NCBI GenBank assembly: GCA_029820295.1
Contig: JALGVA010000041.1
Span: forward strand, 1-35,645
Reading direction: 5' to 3'
From: Candidatus Zipacnadia bacterium
GTDB lineage: Bacteria; Armatimonadota; Zipacnadia; Zipacnadales; UBA5352
DNA length: 35,645 bases
Shown here: positions 7,725-16,266 of the stretch, piece after piece
Numbering within the stretch: the first letter of the stretch is position 1
Layout of the letters: every line of letters begins with the position of its first letter
Translations under genes and position numbers: made by a program
The notes under the pieces: model-generated
Databases searched by the model: none
Told to the model about the DNA's origin: nothing
The model's input: only the letters and a program-made list of their open reading frames with translations

Positions 7725-10700
7725 TCAGTAAGCCGGGTAGGTCCGCAACAGGCGCGTGCCCGGGCCGGGAACCTCGACCTCAAGCTCCGTGGCGCCGGCC
7801 GCGAGAATCTCCCCGCTGAGCAGGTCGATCACCCGCGTCGGCTCCTCGAAGCGCAGCGTCTCCGTGCGCGTGACCGCGGCGTGCAGGGCGATCAGGTTGC
7901 GGCTCACGTAGCTCGGCTCCACGCCGTCCACGCGCACGCGTACGCCTGCGTCCCGGCAGATGCGCTTGACCAGCGTGGGCGAGAGCAGCGGTCCGGCCGA
8001 CCAGACGCTGGTCCACTCGTCGAAGCGCCGCACCGCCAGCCCGGGCAGATCGGTGCCCTGCCACGTCCCCAGCACCTCGATGCCCTCGCGCTCGGGCGCG
8101 AACACCGGGCCGATGTCGATGCCCGGCTGTCGGTTCTCCCCGGCGGGGATGTCCGCGAGCCATGGGTGAGCTGCGTCGGGCTCGATGATCCACGGCCGCA
8201 TCTCGTCGATCTCCCGGAAGTCCATCCCGGTCAGCTCGGAGATGCGCGCCACGTCAAGGTCGCCGGCGATGTAGCCCGGCGCGTAAAACCACACCAGCGT
8301 GCGGCCATCGGACTGCAGCTCGTCGCGGATGTACGCGCGCTCCTCGTCGGTCATGTGGAAGCAGTTGAGGAAGAAGTAGGCGCGGTGCCTGGGCACGAGC
8401 CCGGCGACGACGTCGTCGAGCAGGTAGACGCGCCACGGCGCGCCCACGCGCTCGAAGGTCGCCTTCTGGCGGTAGACCAGCCACTGCATGGCCTCGATCT
8501 CGTGGCTCAGGTAGGCCGCCGGGGTGCCCTCATCGACCACGACCGCGATGCCCTCGGGATCGGGCGAGCGGTCCCACTCGATCCACTGATCGGCAATCTC
8601 GCGCAGTTGGCCGATGACCTGCCCCTGGCGCGGGTCGTCGGCGATCCAGCCGTTGCTGAAGTCGTACCAGCGCACCGCGAGGCCCTTGGTGGCGCTGGTG
8701 GCGAAGGCGCGCCGAAGCTGGCTGATAGTGCCGGTGAGGTGCTCGGGAGCGCCGTGAGCGCGCTGGCGCGGGTCGGTTACCACGTGGGTGCGCAGATCGG
8801 CCTCCATGGCCCACAGTTTGCCGTGGGCGAGGACCGAGCCGGTGGCGCTCATGATGGTGGTGGGCTCGCCGACCGAACGTAGCGAGTAGTCGAAGGGCGA
8901 GAGCAGGAAGTCGCACAGGTCGGAGTTGATGACCCGCGACAGCGCCATGTGCCCCGAGTCACCGGCCCGACGCGCGCCGCCCAGCATGGTGATCACGTAG
9001 CCGTAGTAGGTCCCGGCGAGCGCCTGGCCGTTGCTGGCCTCCTTCACGATGCCGAAGTAATGCAGGATGCCGTCGGCCATTACGTCCTGGAAGAAGCGGT
9101 AGAAGTCGATGACGTAGCGCGAGGTGCGCGGGTCACGGAAGAGCATGTGGTCGGCACTGTCGCGCTGCGCAACCGACGGGATCCGCGCGTCCTCGAAGGT
9201 GACCTGCGGCTGCTGCCACGCCGCTTGCAGGGCCTCGACGTCATCCGCGTACTCGCGGCGCAGCCACGCGCGGAACTCGCTCTGCATCGGAGCCGAGTAG
9301 TCGGTGGGCTCGAACGGCCCGACCGAGCCCCAGTGCTGCCACTCCCACGAGACGCCCGAGGCGACCAGGTAGCCGATCACGCGGGTGGCGTAGGGCATCG
9401 AGCGGCAGTGCCCGACGAAGCGGCGCACCGCCTCGCCCGCCTCCTCCCGCCACACCTGCGACGCGAGCGAGATCACGGGGGCCGCGGCCTGGTAAAGGCC
9501 GACGTCGGTGCTGCCCGACTCGGTCTGCGTCAGCTCTTCCGGGTGGTTGGGCAGCCACCACTGCTGATGTCGCCCCTCCAGCGTGAACTGCGGGATGACC
9601 AGCGCGTCGGGGTCGAGGTTGAGCAGTTGCAGGATCTTCGCGTCCCACGCGCTGTAGTTGTAGGTGCCGGGGCCGGTCCAGCCGATGTCCTCGGCGTCGA
9701 GGAAGTAGATGTGCACGCCGGCGTTCGCCATGTTGGTGATGCGCCCGGCGCCGACACGCAGCTCGACGTAGTGCATGAACGGGTCGGGCTGACCGTCGAT
9801 GAACAGCGTAGGGGTGCCGTGGTAGCGCCGCACCTGGATCTCGCGTCGGCTCTCGGTCATCCCCGGCGCGCGCACCTCCAGCGATCGTACTCCCCGCACC
9901 GGCACAGTCGCGCCCTCGTCGTCGGTGTACTGTGTGTGCGGGAAGCCCAGCGCGATCTGGTAGGTGCCCGACTGCAGGAAGCGCGAGGTGCGCACGGTGA
10001 TCGGCCCCAGCCGCACGTGCTCGTCGCCGTCCTGCTCGCCGGCCGGGATCGGGCTCGTGGTGGTCGCGACCGGGTAGGTCCAGGCCATGATCTCGCCACC
10101 GTCGCGCATGAGGGCCAGCCGCAGCGGCGCGGTCTGTGCAGTCCGGGGGAGCCGATCGATCACCGCCGACACGCTGAGGTCTTCGCCGGCGACGATCTGC
10201 GCGGGCGCCTGGACGGAGATCAGCGTGATCTGCTCGCGCGGGCCGGCGTAGGTGTAGGGCACCTGGCCCCACGGCAGCGCCCCGCCCGGCGCAATCACCT
10301 GCGCCGCCGGCCAGCCGGCGTCGTCGAAGTCAGGATCGCTCCAACCCTCGGGGGCCTGGCCGACGGCCCGCCACGAGTCATCGCTCAGCACTGCAAGCGA
10401 GCCGCCGTCCCACAGCATCCACGCCTCGAACAGCAACCCCTCCGCGCTGGTGATGTCGCGCGCCTCGATGGCGATGACGTTCGTACCCTGCACCAGCGTC
10501 TCGGTGAGGTCCACGGTCTCAGCGTCGCGCCAGCCCTCCGCGTTGTCGTCGCGCGCGACCTCGACGCCGTTGACCCACATGACGTAAGTGTTGTCGGCGG
10601 TGACCTGCGCAACGGCGCCGGTCAGCGTCCCGGGATCGACCGGCAGGTCGAAGCTGCGGCGGAAGCAGGCCGTGGCCTCGTCCTGCCCGGCGGTCGCCTC

Positions 10701-11699
10701 GGCCCAGATCCACAATGCCTGCCAGCTCTCCATCGGCCGCTCCCATCCGGGTTCGAGGTCGGTGAGGTGGTGCATGCGCACGTCGTCCCACCACAGGCTG
10801 AAGCGCCCGCCGCGCGCGCGCAGCGTCAGCTCCGCCTCGGCCGCCGGCGCGGGCACCTCGAGTTCGCCCGTGAGGTGGGTGCGGCCCTGGTCATCGATGC
10901 GCGTCTGCGTCACGGTCACCGACCGGCCTTCAAGCGCCTGGCCGAACACGTCGAAGAACGCCACGTCCGCTGCCAGCTCCCGGGTCCCGCCCTCCTGATG
11001 AGCCACGGTCGCGTCGAAGGCGTAGCTGCCCGTGCGGTCGATCGGCACGCGGACGCTTACGGTGGCAAGCGGCCGGTTCGGCACTGTCGCCACCATGAGC
11101 GAGCGGTCGCCTTGTGCGCAGTGGTCGGCACTCCAGGCCGCGTCGGCGGCGTCGGCTGTCCAGCCGTCGGGCATGCCGTCGCCGTCGAAATCGTCCTCGA
11201 AGCCCGCGTTGGGCACGACGCCGGGGTCGCCGGAGGTGAAGCGGACGTAGTCGAGCGCGATCTCCGCCCCCGCGGAGTTGAGGATGTCGAGGCGGATCTG
11301 ATGGATGACGCCGGTCCACTCGGGCACGGCGTCCATGCGCACGCGGTAGACGCGCGGCTGGTCGGTGGCGTAGACCGTGTGGCGCGACTTGACGGCATCG
11401 GTGAAGCCGGTGTCTTCGTGGCGGAAGAAGATCTCCCCGCTGCCGGTGATGGTGCTGGACACGCGGAACTCGATCACCGGGAATGCCTCCGCCTGGATGT
11501 CCAGCACCGGCGAGGCGAGCATGCAGTCGTACTCGGTCACCCCGCGCAGCATGCCGCCGGTGACCTCGACGCTGGCAAAGTTGCCGGGCGTCCAGCCCTC
11601 GAAGTCGCCATCGGTGTCGAAGCGCCAGATGATCTCATCGGCGTGCACGGTGCACAGCCCAAGCGCAAGCAGACCCGCGATGCAGATGAGTGTGCGCAT
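7725..11699 (-). CDS. Secreted multidomain glycoside hydrolase, GH42-like
   Basis: A 1,324-aa exported protein. Signal peptide MRTLICIAGLLALGLCTVHA (cleavage after Ala20). Residues 21-155 are a jelly-roll-like module. A calcium-type loop DDFDGDGMPDGW (169-180) opens a second carbohydrate-binding-like module to about 310. Residues 325-480 (WIWAEAT ... ADNTYVMWVNGVEV) look like the N-terminal module found in alpha-L-rhamnosidases and related enzymes. A TIM barrel follows from about 620 to 1050, with acidic candidates near GVSWEWQ (785) and LWAMEADLR (966). From about 1050 the sequence resembles the class-I-amidotransferase-like trimerisation domain of GH42 beta-galactosidases. The substrate is uncertain; the family assignment is by fold logic, since the usual GH42 Asn-Glu pair is not clear. 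It lies 18 bp downstream of the arylsulfotransferase-like gene, in the same operon. The start has GGAGG 5-6 bp upstream. Confidence 0.65.
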   Translation of the reverse strand: MRTLICIAGLLALGLCTVHADEIIWRFDTDGDFEGWTPGNFASVEVTGGMLRGVTEYDCMLASPVLDIQAEAFPVIEFRVSSTITGSGEIFFRHEDTGFTDAVKSRHTVYATDQPRVYRVRMDAVPEWTGVIHQIRLDILNSAGAEIALDYVRFTSGDPGVVPNAGFEDDFDGDGMPDGWTADAADAAWSADHCAQGDRSLMVATVPNRPLATVSVRVPIDRTGSYAFDATVAHQEGGTRELAADVAFFDVFGQALEGRSVTVTQTRIDDQGRTHLTGELEVPAPAAEAELTLRARGGRFSLWWDDVRMHHLTDLEPGWERPMESWQALWIWAEATAGQDEATACFRRSFDLPVDPGTLTGAVAQVTADNTYVMWVNGVEVARDDNAEGWRDAETVDLTETLVQGTNVIAIEARDITSAEGLLFEAWMLWDGGSLAVLSDDSWRAVGQAPEGWSDPDFDDAGWPAAQVIAPGGALPWGQVPYTYAGPREQITLISVQAPAQIVAGEDLSVSAVIDRLPRTAQTAPLRLALMRDGGEIMAWTYPVATTTSPIPAGEQDGDEHVRLGPITVRTSRFLQSGTYQIALGFPHTQYTDDEGATVPVRGVRSLEVRAPGMTESRREIQVRRYHGTPTLFIDGQPDPFMHYVELRVGAGRITNMANAGVHIYFLDAEDIGWTGPGTYNYSAWDAKILQLLNLDPDALVIPQFTLEGRHQQWWLPNHPEELTQTESGSTDVGLYQAAAPVISLASQVWREEAGEAVRRFVGHCRSMPYATRVIGYLVASGVSWEWQHWGSVGPFEPTDYSAPMQSEFRAWLRREYADDVEALQAAWQQPQVTFEDARIPSVAQRDSADHMLFRDPRTSRYVIDFYRFFQDVMADGILHYFGIVKEASNGQALAGTYYGYVITMLGGARRAGDSGHMALSRVINSDLCDFLLSPFDYSLRSVGEPTTIMSATGSVLAHGKLWAMEADLRTHVVTDPRQRAHGAPEHLTGTISQLRRAFATSATKGLAVRWYDFSNGWIADDPRQGQVIGQLREIADQWIEWDRSPDPEGIAVVVDEGTPAAYLSHEIEAMQWLVYRQKATFERVGAPWRVYLLDDVVAGLVPRHRAYFFLNCFHMTDEERAYIRDELQSDGRTLVWFYAPGYIAGDLDVARISELTGMDFREIDEMRPWIIEPDAAHPWLADIPAGENRQPGIDIGPVFAPEREGIEVLGTWQGTDLPGLAVRRFDEWTSVWSAGPLLSPTLVKRICRDAGVRVRVDGVEPSYVSRNLIALHAAVTRTETLRFEEPTRVIDLLSGEILAAGATELEVEVPGPGTRLLRTYPAY

Positions 11700-11717
11700 C
11701 TCTGCCTCCAGCGTGCG

Positions 11718-12818
11718 TCAGATGCGGTCGAGGAGCGGCCGGCAATACTCCGGGGAGTAGCGCAGGCAGCGGTAGATGCTGCCCAGCGCGCCCTCCTTGC
11801 GGTACGGGTTGACGAAGTCCCAGACGATCTCGCCCGCACGCGTCACCTCGAACAAGTGCGCCTTGTTGCCTTCGCAGATGAGCGTATCGCCGTTGGGCAG
11901 CCGCTGGCCGCCGGAGATGTAGGGCGAGAAGAAGTCCGTCGGGTCCTGCGCGCGGTACTCCCAGACGATGCCGTTGTCCTCGTTCTCGACGGCGAGCGGA
12001 TCGACCTCGATCACGCGCGAGAAGCCGCGCAGCGTGCCGTTGTCGAAGAGCATGATATTACCGTTCGGGAGCATGTGCGGCTTGTGCTGGCCGTCGATCA
12101 CGCCCGGCCCCCATGCCCACACGATCTCGCTGCTGCCGCGGTCGATCACGCCGATCACGTCCAGGCTGCGGTAGGAGAAGACGATGTTGCCCGGCCGGAA
12201 GCGCTCGTCGCCCTCGCCCCGGGTCTTCTCCCAGGTCGCGTTCGGCGGGATGATCTGCAGCGTGTTGTTGTGGGCCCAGTCGAAAACGAACTCCTCGTGG
12301 ATGCGCGTCCGGACTTGGTCCCAGGCATCGGCGGACAGCAGCGCCTCCAGCTCCTCGAGGTGGTGCTCGCCGTGCCACTCCCACAGCAGCTCCTGGTTGA
12401 CGTCGATCTCGACCATGTAGGGGCAGCGCTTCAGCCCGCGGCCGAGCTGCGGCCACATGTGATCGCGGATGGTGTGCAGGAGCATGTGCCCGTCGTCGAA
12501 GACCTGGTAGTCATGATCGATGCGGCAGTGGTACCACCACAGCACGTTGCTCTGCGGGTCGAGGCGGCGCACGCCCGCCTTCGCAATGTCCGACCGGTCG
12601 CGCGTGGGGTAGAGCAGGTCGCCGTCGGGCAGCAGCCGGCAGAACGACTGCAGTGCGGTCTCAACGTACCAGCGGTGCACGATCTGCCCGTCCATGTCGA
12701 CAAGCAGGATCTCGCCCTTGCCGTCCGGCGACCGGCGCGGGTCCTCCCAGCTCTCGCAGTAGAGCGTGTAGCCCGGCCACGCGCGCTCGCGGTCGTGTGT
12801 GATGACTCCGGTCTCCAT
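11718..12818 (-). CDS. Arylsulfotransferase (ASST)-like beta-propeller protein
   Basis: A 366-aa protein with repeated propeller blades (GEILLVDMDGQIVHRW, PNGNIMLFDNG, LPNGDTLICEG). The core motif FDWAHNNTLQIIP (residues ~200-212) and HKPHMLPNGN match the bacterial arylsulfotransferase family, in which a histidine carries sulfate between phenolic donors and acceptors. Known ASST enzymes are usually periplasmic, but no signal peptide is visible here: the protein begins METGVITHDRERAWPG. A cytoplasmic location, or a role as a structural propeller without sulfotransfer, is therefore possible. ATG 12818 has GGAGGT 8 bp upstream. It is the leader of a two-gene operon with the GH42-like protein, which suggests a shared glycan substrate, possibly sulfated. 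Confidence 0.72.
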   Translation of the reverse strand: METGVITHDRERAWPGYTLYCESWEDPRRSPDGKGEILLVDMDGQIVHRWYVETALQSFCRLLPDGDLLYPTRDRSDIAKAGVRRLDPQSNVLWWYHCRIDHDYQVFDDGHMLLHTIRDHMWPQLGRGLKRCPYMVEIDVNQELLWEWHGEHHLEELEALLSADAWDQVRTRIHEEFVFDWAHNNTLQIIPPNATWEKTRGEGDERFRPGNIVFSYRSLDVIGVIDRGSSEIVWAWGPGVIDGQHKPHMLPNGNIMLFDNGTLRGFSRVIEVDPLAVENEDNGIVWEYRAQDPTDFFSPYISGGQRLPNGDTLICEGNKAHLFEVTRAGEIVWDFVNPYRKEGALGSIYRCLRYSPEYCRPLLDRI

Positions 12819-12868
12819 CAGTCGGGACCTCCCAGCCGTCCGGTCGCATGGGGCTCAGCGCACCGTGC

Positions 12869-12895
12869 TTCGCCGCCGGCGCGCGATCGCCCTGC
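12869..12895 (-). promoter_or_regulatory. Bipartite promoter-like element for the ASST/GH42-like operon
   Basis: On the minus strand GCAGG (12895-12891), 18 bp, CGAA (12872-12869), ending 50 bp before the start at 12818. It is back-to-back with the plus-strand element at 12909; the two AGG halves are 13 bp apart. Confidence 0.45.
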
Positions 12896-12908
12896 GTGGA
12901 CGCGCAGG

Positions 12909-12935
12909 CAAGGTAAAGGGCCCCGCGCCGGCGAA
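12909..12935 (+). promoter_or_regulatory. Bipartite promoter-like element for the PL4 operon
   Basis: CAAGG (12909-12913), 18 bp, CGAA (12932-12935), ending 31 bp before the start at 12967. The CGAA half is also the loop of a small inverted repeat, GCCGG-CGAA-CCGGC (12927-12940), which could be a regulator site overlapping the promoter. Confidence 0.42.
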
Positions 12936-12966
12936 CCGGCCGTCAGCACTGGAGGTGCCGGGCACG

Positions 12967-14811
12967 ATGCGCGTCATGCTGGCGCTGGGCGTGGTCATGA
13001 CAGCAATGATGGGCGCGTTGGCCGACGGCCTGGAGCTGCGCGACGACGGGACGCGTTGGACGGTGCGTGGCGAGGCCATCGAGGCTGTGATCGACCACGA
13101 GACCAACTACGTGCGTTCGCTGCGCCTGCCCGACGGCCCGGAGCTGATGGCCGAGGGCGGCGGCTACTGGGACATCGTCTACGACTGTGAGGCGCGCGGG
13201 CTCACCGGACAGTACAGCCGCTTCGGCCACCACGTGCCCGCACGCGCCGAGGTGCTGCGCGCGGATGACGGGCTGGTGCACCTGTGCGTGCGCACCGACC
13301 CGGAGCGCCAGGACCGCGGCAACGTCTTCCACGCTCCGCTGGTGCAGGAGATGCACTACGTCTTCGAGCGCGGCCTGCCGGGCTTGTACCTCTTCGTGGT
13401 CATGCGCCATCGCCCGGAGCAGGCCGACCTGACCATCGTCCAGGCGCGGCACGTGCTGCGCTGCAGGCACGAGGTGTTCGATGGCTACCAGGTCAGCGCG
13501 GAGCGCTTCGGGGCGCTGGCGCCGTGGGATGAGTTGCAGCAGGCGCAGACGATCGGCGACGCCACCGTCCGGCTCGCCGATGGGCGCATCTTCACCAAGT
13601 ACAAGCTGTCACACGCCCAGGCCGAGGGGCCCGCCTGGGGGCTGCTGTCGAGTGGGAGCGGGCTCGGGCTGTGGTGCATCGAGGCCAGCCCGGAATATCG
13701 CACCGGCGGCCCCACCAAACAGGACCTGGCGGTCCAGGATGACGTGCTGCTGCTCAACGAACCGCTCAACGGGCATTGCATGGGCGCCCTCACCGGGCAG
13801 GCCATCTCCGGCGCGTGGCAGAAGGTCTACGGACCGTGGCTTTACTACGTGAACGGCGCCGCGTCGCAGCCAGCGCTCTGGGGCGACGCGATGGCGCGCG
13901 CGGATCTCGAGCACGAGCGCTGGCCCTACGCATGGTGTGCGGAGACGCTCGGGGAAGAGATCTATCCACTGGCGCGCGGCGTCGTCAGCGGGCGCATCCT
14001 GACCGCCGATGGTGAGCCGGCCGCAGGCGCGTGGGCGATCCTGGGCGGAGCCGACCCAAACTGGCAGGCGCAGAGCGACGGCTACCGCTTCTGGGCGCGC
14101 TGCGGCGCCGACGGACGCTTCCGTTTGAGCGCCGTGCGGCCGGGAGAGTACACCCTCTACGCCTGGCGTGAGGGCAACCCGCTCGAGGCCAGGCGTGATG
14201 GAGTCGCGGTTGCCGCAGGCCAGACGACCGACCTCCAGGTGCTCAGCCTGCCCGCCTGGGGCGAAGACATCCTGTGGCAGATCGGGGAGCCGGACCGCAC
14301 GGCGCGCGAGTTCCGCCGCGGGGACGACTTCCGCGCGTGGAACATCCTGCGCTTCTACCCGCAGGACTTCCCGGATGACGTAACCTTCACGGTCGGCGCC
14401 AGCGATGAGCGCGCGGACTGGAACATCGCACAGCCGGGGCCGAGCCCGCTCGACGGCGGCGGGCGCAAGCAGCACCCGTGGGCAGTGATATTTGAGCTGG
14501 ACGCCCCGACCGATGCCGTGCTGACGCTGGGCGTGGCCGACGCGAGCTACCATCCGCCGGCAGGCATCGTCATGCAGGTCAATGGTGTGGCGCGCGAGGA
14601 GTTCTGGCTCGAGCCAGGGGACTCGGCTGCCTACCGCAGCGGGGCGTCAGGGCATTACGAGGTACGCGATGTGCCGATCCCCGCGAGCCTGCTGCGCGCG
14701 GGCGTCAACCGCATCGAGCTGACGCTGCCGCACCTCGGGTCGTGGGTGATGTACGACTTCGTCGCACTGCGCCGCGCCGGCGAGACAGCATACGGAGGCG
14801 ATGCGCGATGA
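12967..14811 (+). CDS. Secreted rhamnogalacturonan lyase, polysaccharide lyase family 4
   Basis: A 614-aa exported enzyme predicted to cleave the rhamnose-galacturonate backbone of pectic rhamnogalacturonan I by beta-elimination. Signal peptide: MRVMLALGVVMTAMMGALA, about 19 residues. The catalytic beta-sandwich (20-340) has the PL4-like motif IFTKYKLSHAQAEG (208-221). A fibronectin/carboxypeptidase-regulatory-like domain follows (about 345-425, VVSGRILTADGEPAAGA ... RPGEYTLYAW). A C-terminal carbohydrate-binding domain is introduced by the PL4 hallmark ILWQIGEPDRTAREF and ends in a beta-strand-rich region. All three domains of the family are present and the length is normal. ATG 12967 has GGAGGTG (12951-12957) 9 bp upstream; an in-frame extension to 12799 is not coding. 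It is the first gene of an operon; its stop overlaps the start of the next gene (ATGA, 14808-14811). Confidence 0.87.
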   Translation: MRVMLALGVVMTAMMGALADGLELRDDGTRWTVRGEAIEAVIDHETNYVRSLRLPDGPELMAEGGGYWDIVYDCEARGLTGQYSRFGHHVPARAEVLRADDGLVHLCVRTDPERQDRGNVFHAPLVQEMHYVFERGLPGLYLFVVMRHRPEQADLTIVQARHVLRCRHEVFDGYQVSAERFGALAPWDELQQAQTIGDATVRLADGRIFTKYKLSHAQAEGPAWGLLSSGSGLGLWCIEASPEYRTGGPTKQDLAVQDDVLLLNEPLNGHCMGALTGQAISGAWQKVYGPWLYYVNGAASQPALWGDAMARADLEHERWPYAWCAETLGEEIYPLARGVVSGRILTADGEPAAGAWAILGGADPNWQAQSDGYRFWARCGADGRFRLSAVRPGEYTLYAWREGNPLEARRDGVAVAAGQTTDLQVLSLPAWGEDILWQIGEPDRTAREFRRGDDFRAWNILRFYPQDFPDDVTFTVGASDERADWNIAQPGPSPLDGGGRKQHPWAVIFELDAPTDAVLTLGVADASYHPPAGIVMQVNGVAREEFWLEPGDSAAYRSGASGHYEVRDVPIPASLLRAGVNRIELTLPHLGSWVMYDFVALRRAGETAYGGDAR

Positions 14812-16256
14812 TCGACGTGGTGTTCGGCTACGACGTCGAGGACGTGTACAACCCGGCGTCCGACGACGCCCTGCTGCAGATCTGCCGCATTCACGCGGAG
14901 GAGGGCGTGCCGGCTTCGATGTTCGTGGCCGCCGAGAAGGCGCGCTGCATGCGCGAGCGCGGGCGGCGCGACGTGCTCGACGCGTTGGCCGAGCATGAGA
15001 TCTGCTACCACGGGAACTACTGGGGCGACTTCCCCGAGCCCGCGACGCGCTACGGAGTGCGCCTGCCGTTCGACCAGGCGGTGGAGATGGCACTGCACGT
15101 GGAGGCGCGGGGGCTGCACGACGTGGCCGAGATCGCCGGGCAGTTCCCGGTCGCGTGGTGCTGCCATCAGGCGCAGCAGTCGCTGCCGATGCAGTATGCG
15201 ATGAAGCTGGCGGGCGTGCGCTGCTGGGCGGGTGGCCCGCGCGGGTGGGTCATGAACTGGCTGAGCTGGCCGCGCTCGAACTGCACGGTCTCCAGCCAGG
15301 GTGAGTGGAATATGGAGGCCGACCCGCTGAACCCCGATGCGGTCAAACCGCCGGCGCACCCCCAGGCCGATCTGCGTGTCGCCCAGGAGGCCTTCGAGCG
15401 CGTGGCGGAGCGGCAACCGTTCATCAGCTTCGTCGGCCATCCGGTGTGCTGGGTCACGCGCGAATGGGGCGGGCTGTGGAGCTACGCGACGCTCTTCCGC
15501 TACGGCAGCGCGGGCCGCTACCCGCGACCGCGCATCACCACGCCCGCGAAGCCGCGCACGCCCGAGGACAGCGCGGCGGCCTACGAGCACCTGCGCCTGC
15601 TGCTGCGCTGGATCAAGACGCGGACCGACGTGAACCTCACCACCTACGCGGCGCTGTGCGAGCGCGATGAGGAGCTCGGCCAGCAGTGGGTGAGCTGGGA
15701 GCAACTCGTCTCGCTCGCACGCCGCATGACGCAGGACCTCGACGCCATCGTTGACTACGGCACCAGCTTCTCGCCCGCGGACGTATGCGGGATGCTCATC
15801 TTCGCGGTGCAGTACTGCCATCATCACAATCGCTGGCCGGAGCAGGTCCCGGTGCAGCGCGTGCTCGGGCCAACCGAGGAGCCCATGCCCGGCGTCGCCG
15901 TGACCGCCGACCGGCGCAGCATCTTCGCCGGCTGCCTGGCGGCCTACGCGATCATGATGGACGACCGGCGCCTGCCGGGGAAGCTGCGCGCCAGCCGGGT
16001 GGACGTCGGCCCCGCGCAACTGCTGCATCTCGCCGCCGGGCTGGTGCTTCGCTACGAGGAGACGGGGGCCATCCCCGAGCAGGTGAGCATCGATGCGGTG
16101 CCGGTGCTGCCGGGCGTAGTGGAGACGCCGGTGATCACCGACCGGCGCTTCGGCTCAACCAACATGCCCGCCGACTTCGACCATGAGCCCCTGTGGAATC
16201 TGCTCCGCTGGCAGGCGTGGAGCTACCGCCCGGCGGTGCCGGGCAACTCGCGGTGA
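14808..16256 (+). CDS. NodB-like protein with PMBR-like repeats, metal site altered
   Basis: A 482-aa paralogue of the 3820 protein, aligning over its whole length (YDVEDVYNPASDDALL versus FDTEDYIDPISNDALL; ILGPTDEP versus VLGPTEEP). Asp9/Glu11/Asp12 of motif 1 are kept. In motif 2 the first His (His68) remains but the second is lost: HGNYW instead of HSDHH. Deacetylase activity may therefore be reduced or changed. The C-terminus has two similar repeats: SPADVCGMLIFAVQY ... RWPEQVPVQRVLGP, and GPAQLLHLAAGLVLRY ... AIPEQVSIDAVPVL. Their shared xxPEQVx register is pseudomurein-binding-repeat-like. No signal peptide is seen. GGAGG lies 9 bp upstream. Translation is coupled to the PL4 lyase by a 4-base overlap, and the next gene follows after 10 bp. 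Confidence 0.72.
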   Translation: MIDVVFGYDVEDVYNPASDDALLQICRIHAEEGVPASMFVAAEKARCMRERGRRDVLDALAEHEICYHGNYWGDFPEPATRYGVRLPFDQAVEMALHVEARGLHDVAEIAGQFPVAWCCHQAQQSLPMQYAMKLAGVRCWAGGPRGWVMNWLSWPRSNCTVSSQGEWNMEADPLNPDAVKPPAHPQADLRVAQEAFERVAERQPFISFVGHPVCWVTREWGGLWSYATLFRYGSAGRYPRPRITTPAKPRTPEDSAAAYEHLRLLLRWIKTRTDVNLTTYAALCERDEELGQQWVSWEQLVSLARRMTQDLDAIVDYGTSFSPADVCGMLIFAVQYCHHHNRWPEQVPVQRVLGPTEEPMPGVAVTADRRSIFAGCLAAYAIMMDDRRLPGKLRASRVDVGPAQLLHLAAGLVLRYEETGAIPEQVSIDAVPVLPGVVETPVITDRRFGSTNMPADFDHEPLWNLLRWQAWSYRPAVPGNSR

Positions 16257-16266
16257 GGTGAGGCGC

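Noticed and set aside
12799-12966. A 56-residue extension of the PL4 lyase
   Set aside because: The signal peptide begins at 12967 with a strong ribosome site; the extension overlaps promoter-like elements and the ASST start.
8949-13190. A 1,413-codon open frame on the plus strand opposite the GH42-like and ASST-like genes
   Set aside because: It is a GC-rich shadow: His/Arg/Val/Gly-rich, no family motif, no ribosome site, and it runs antisense through two clear genes.
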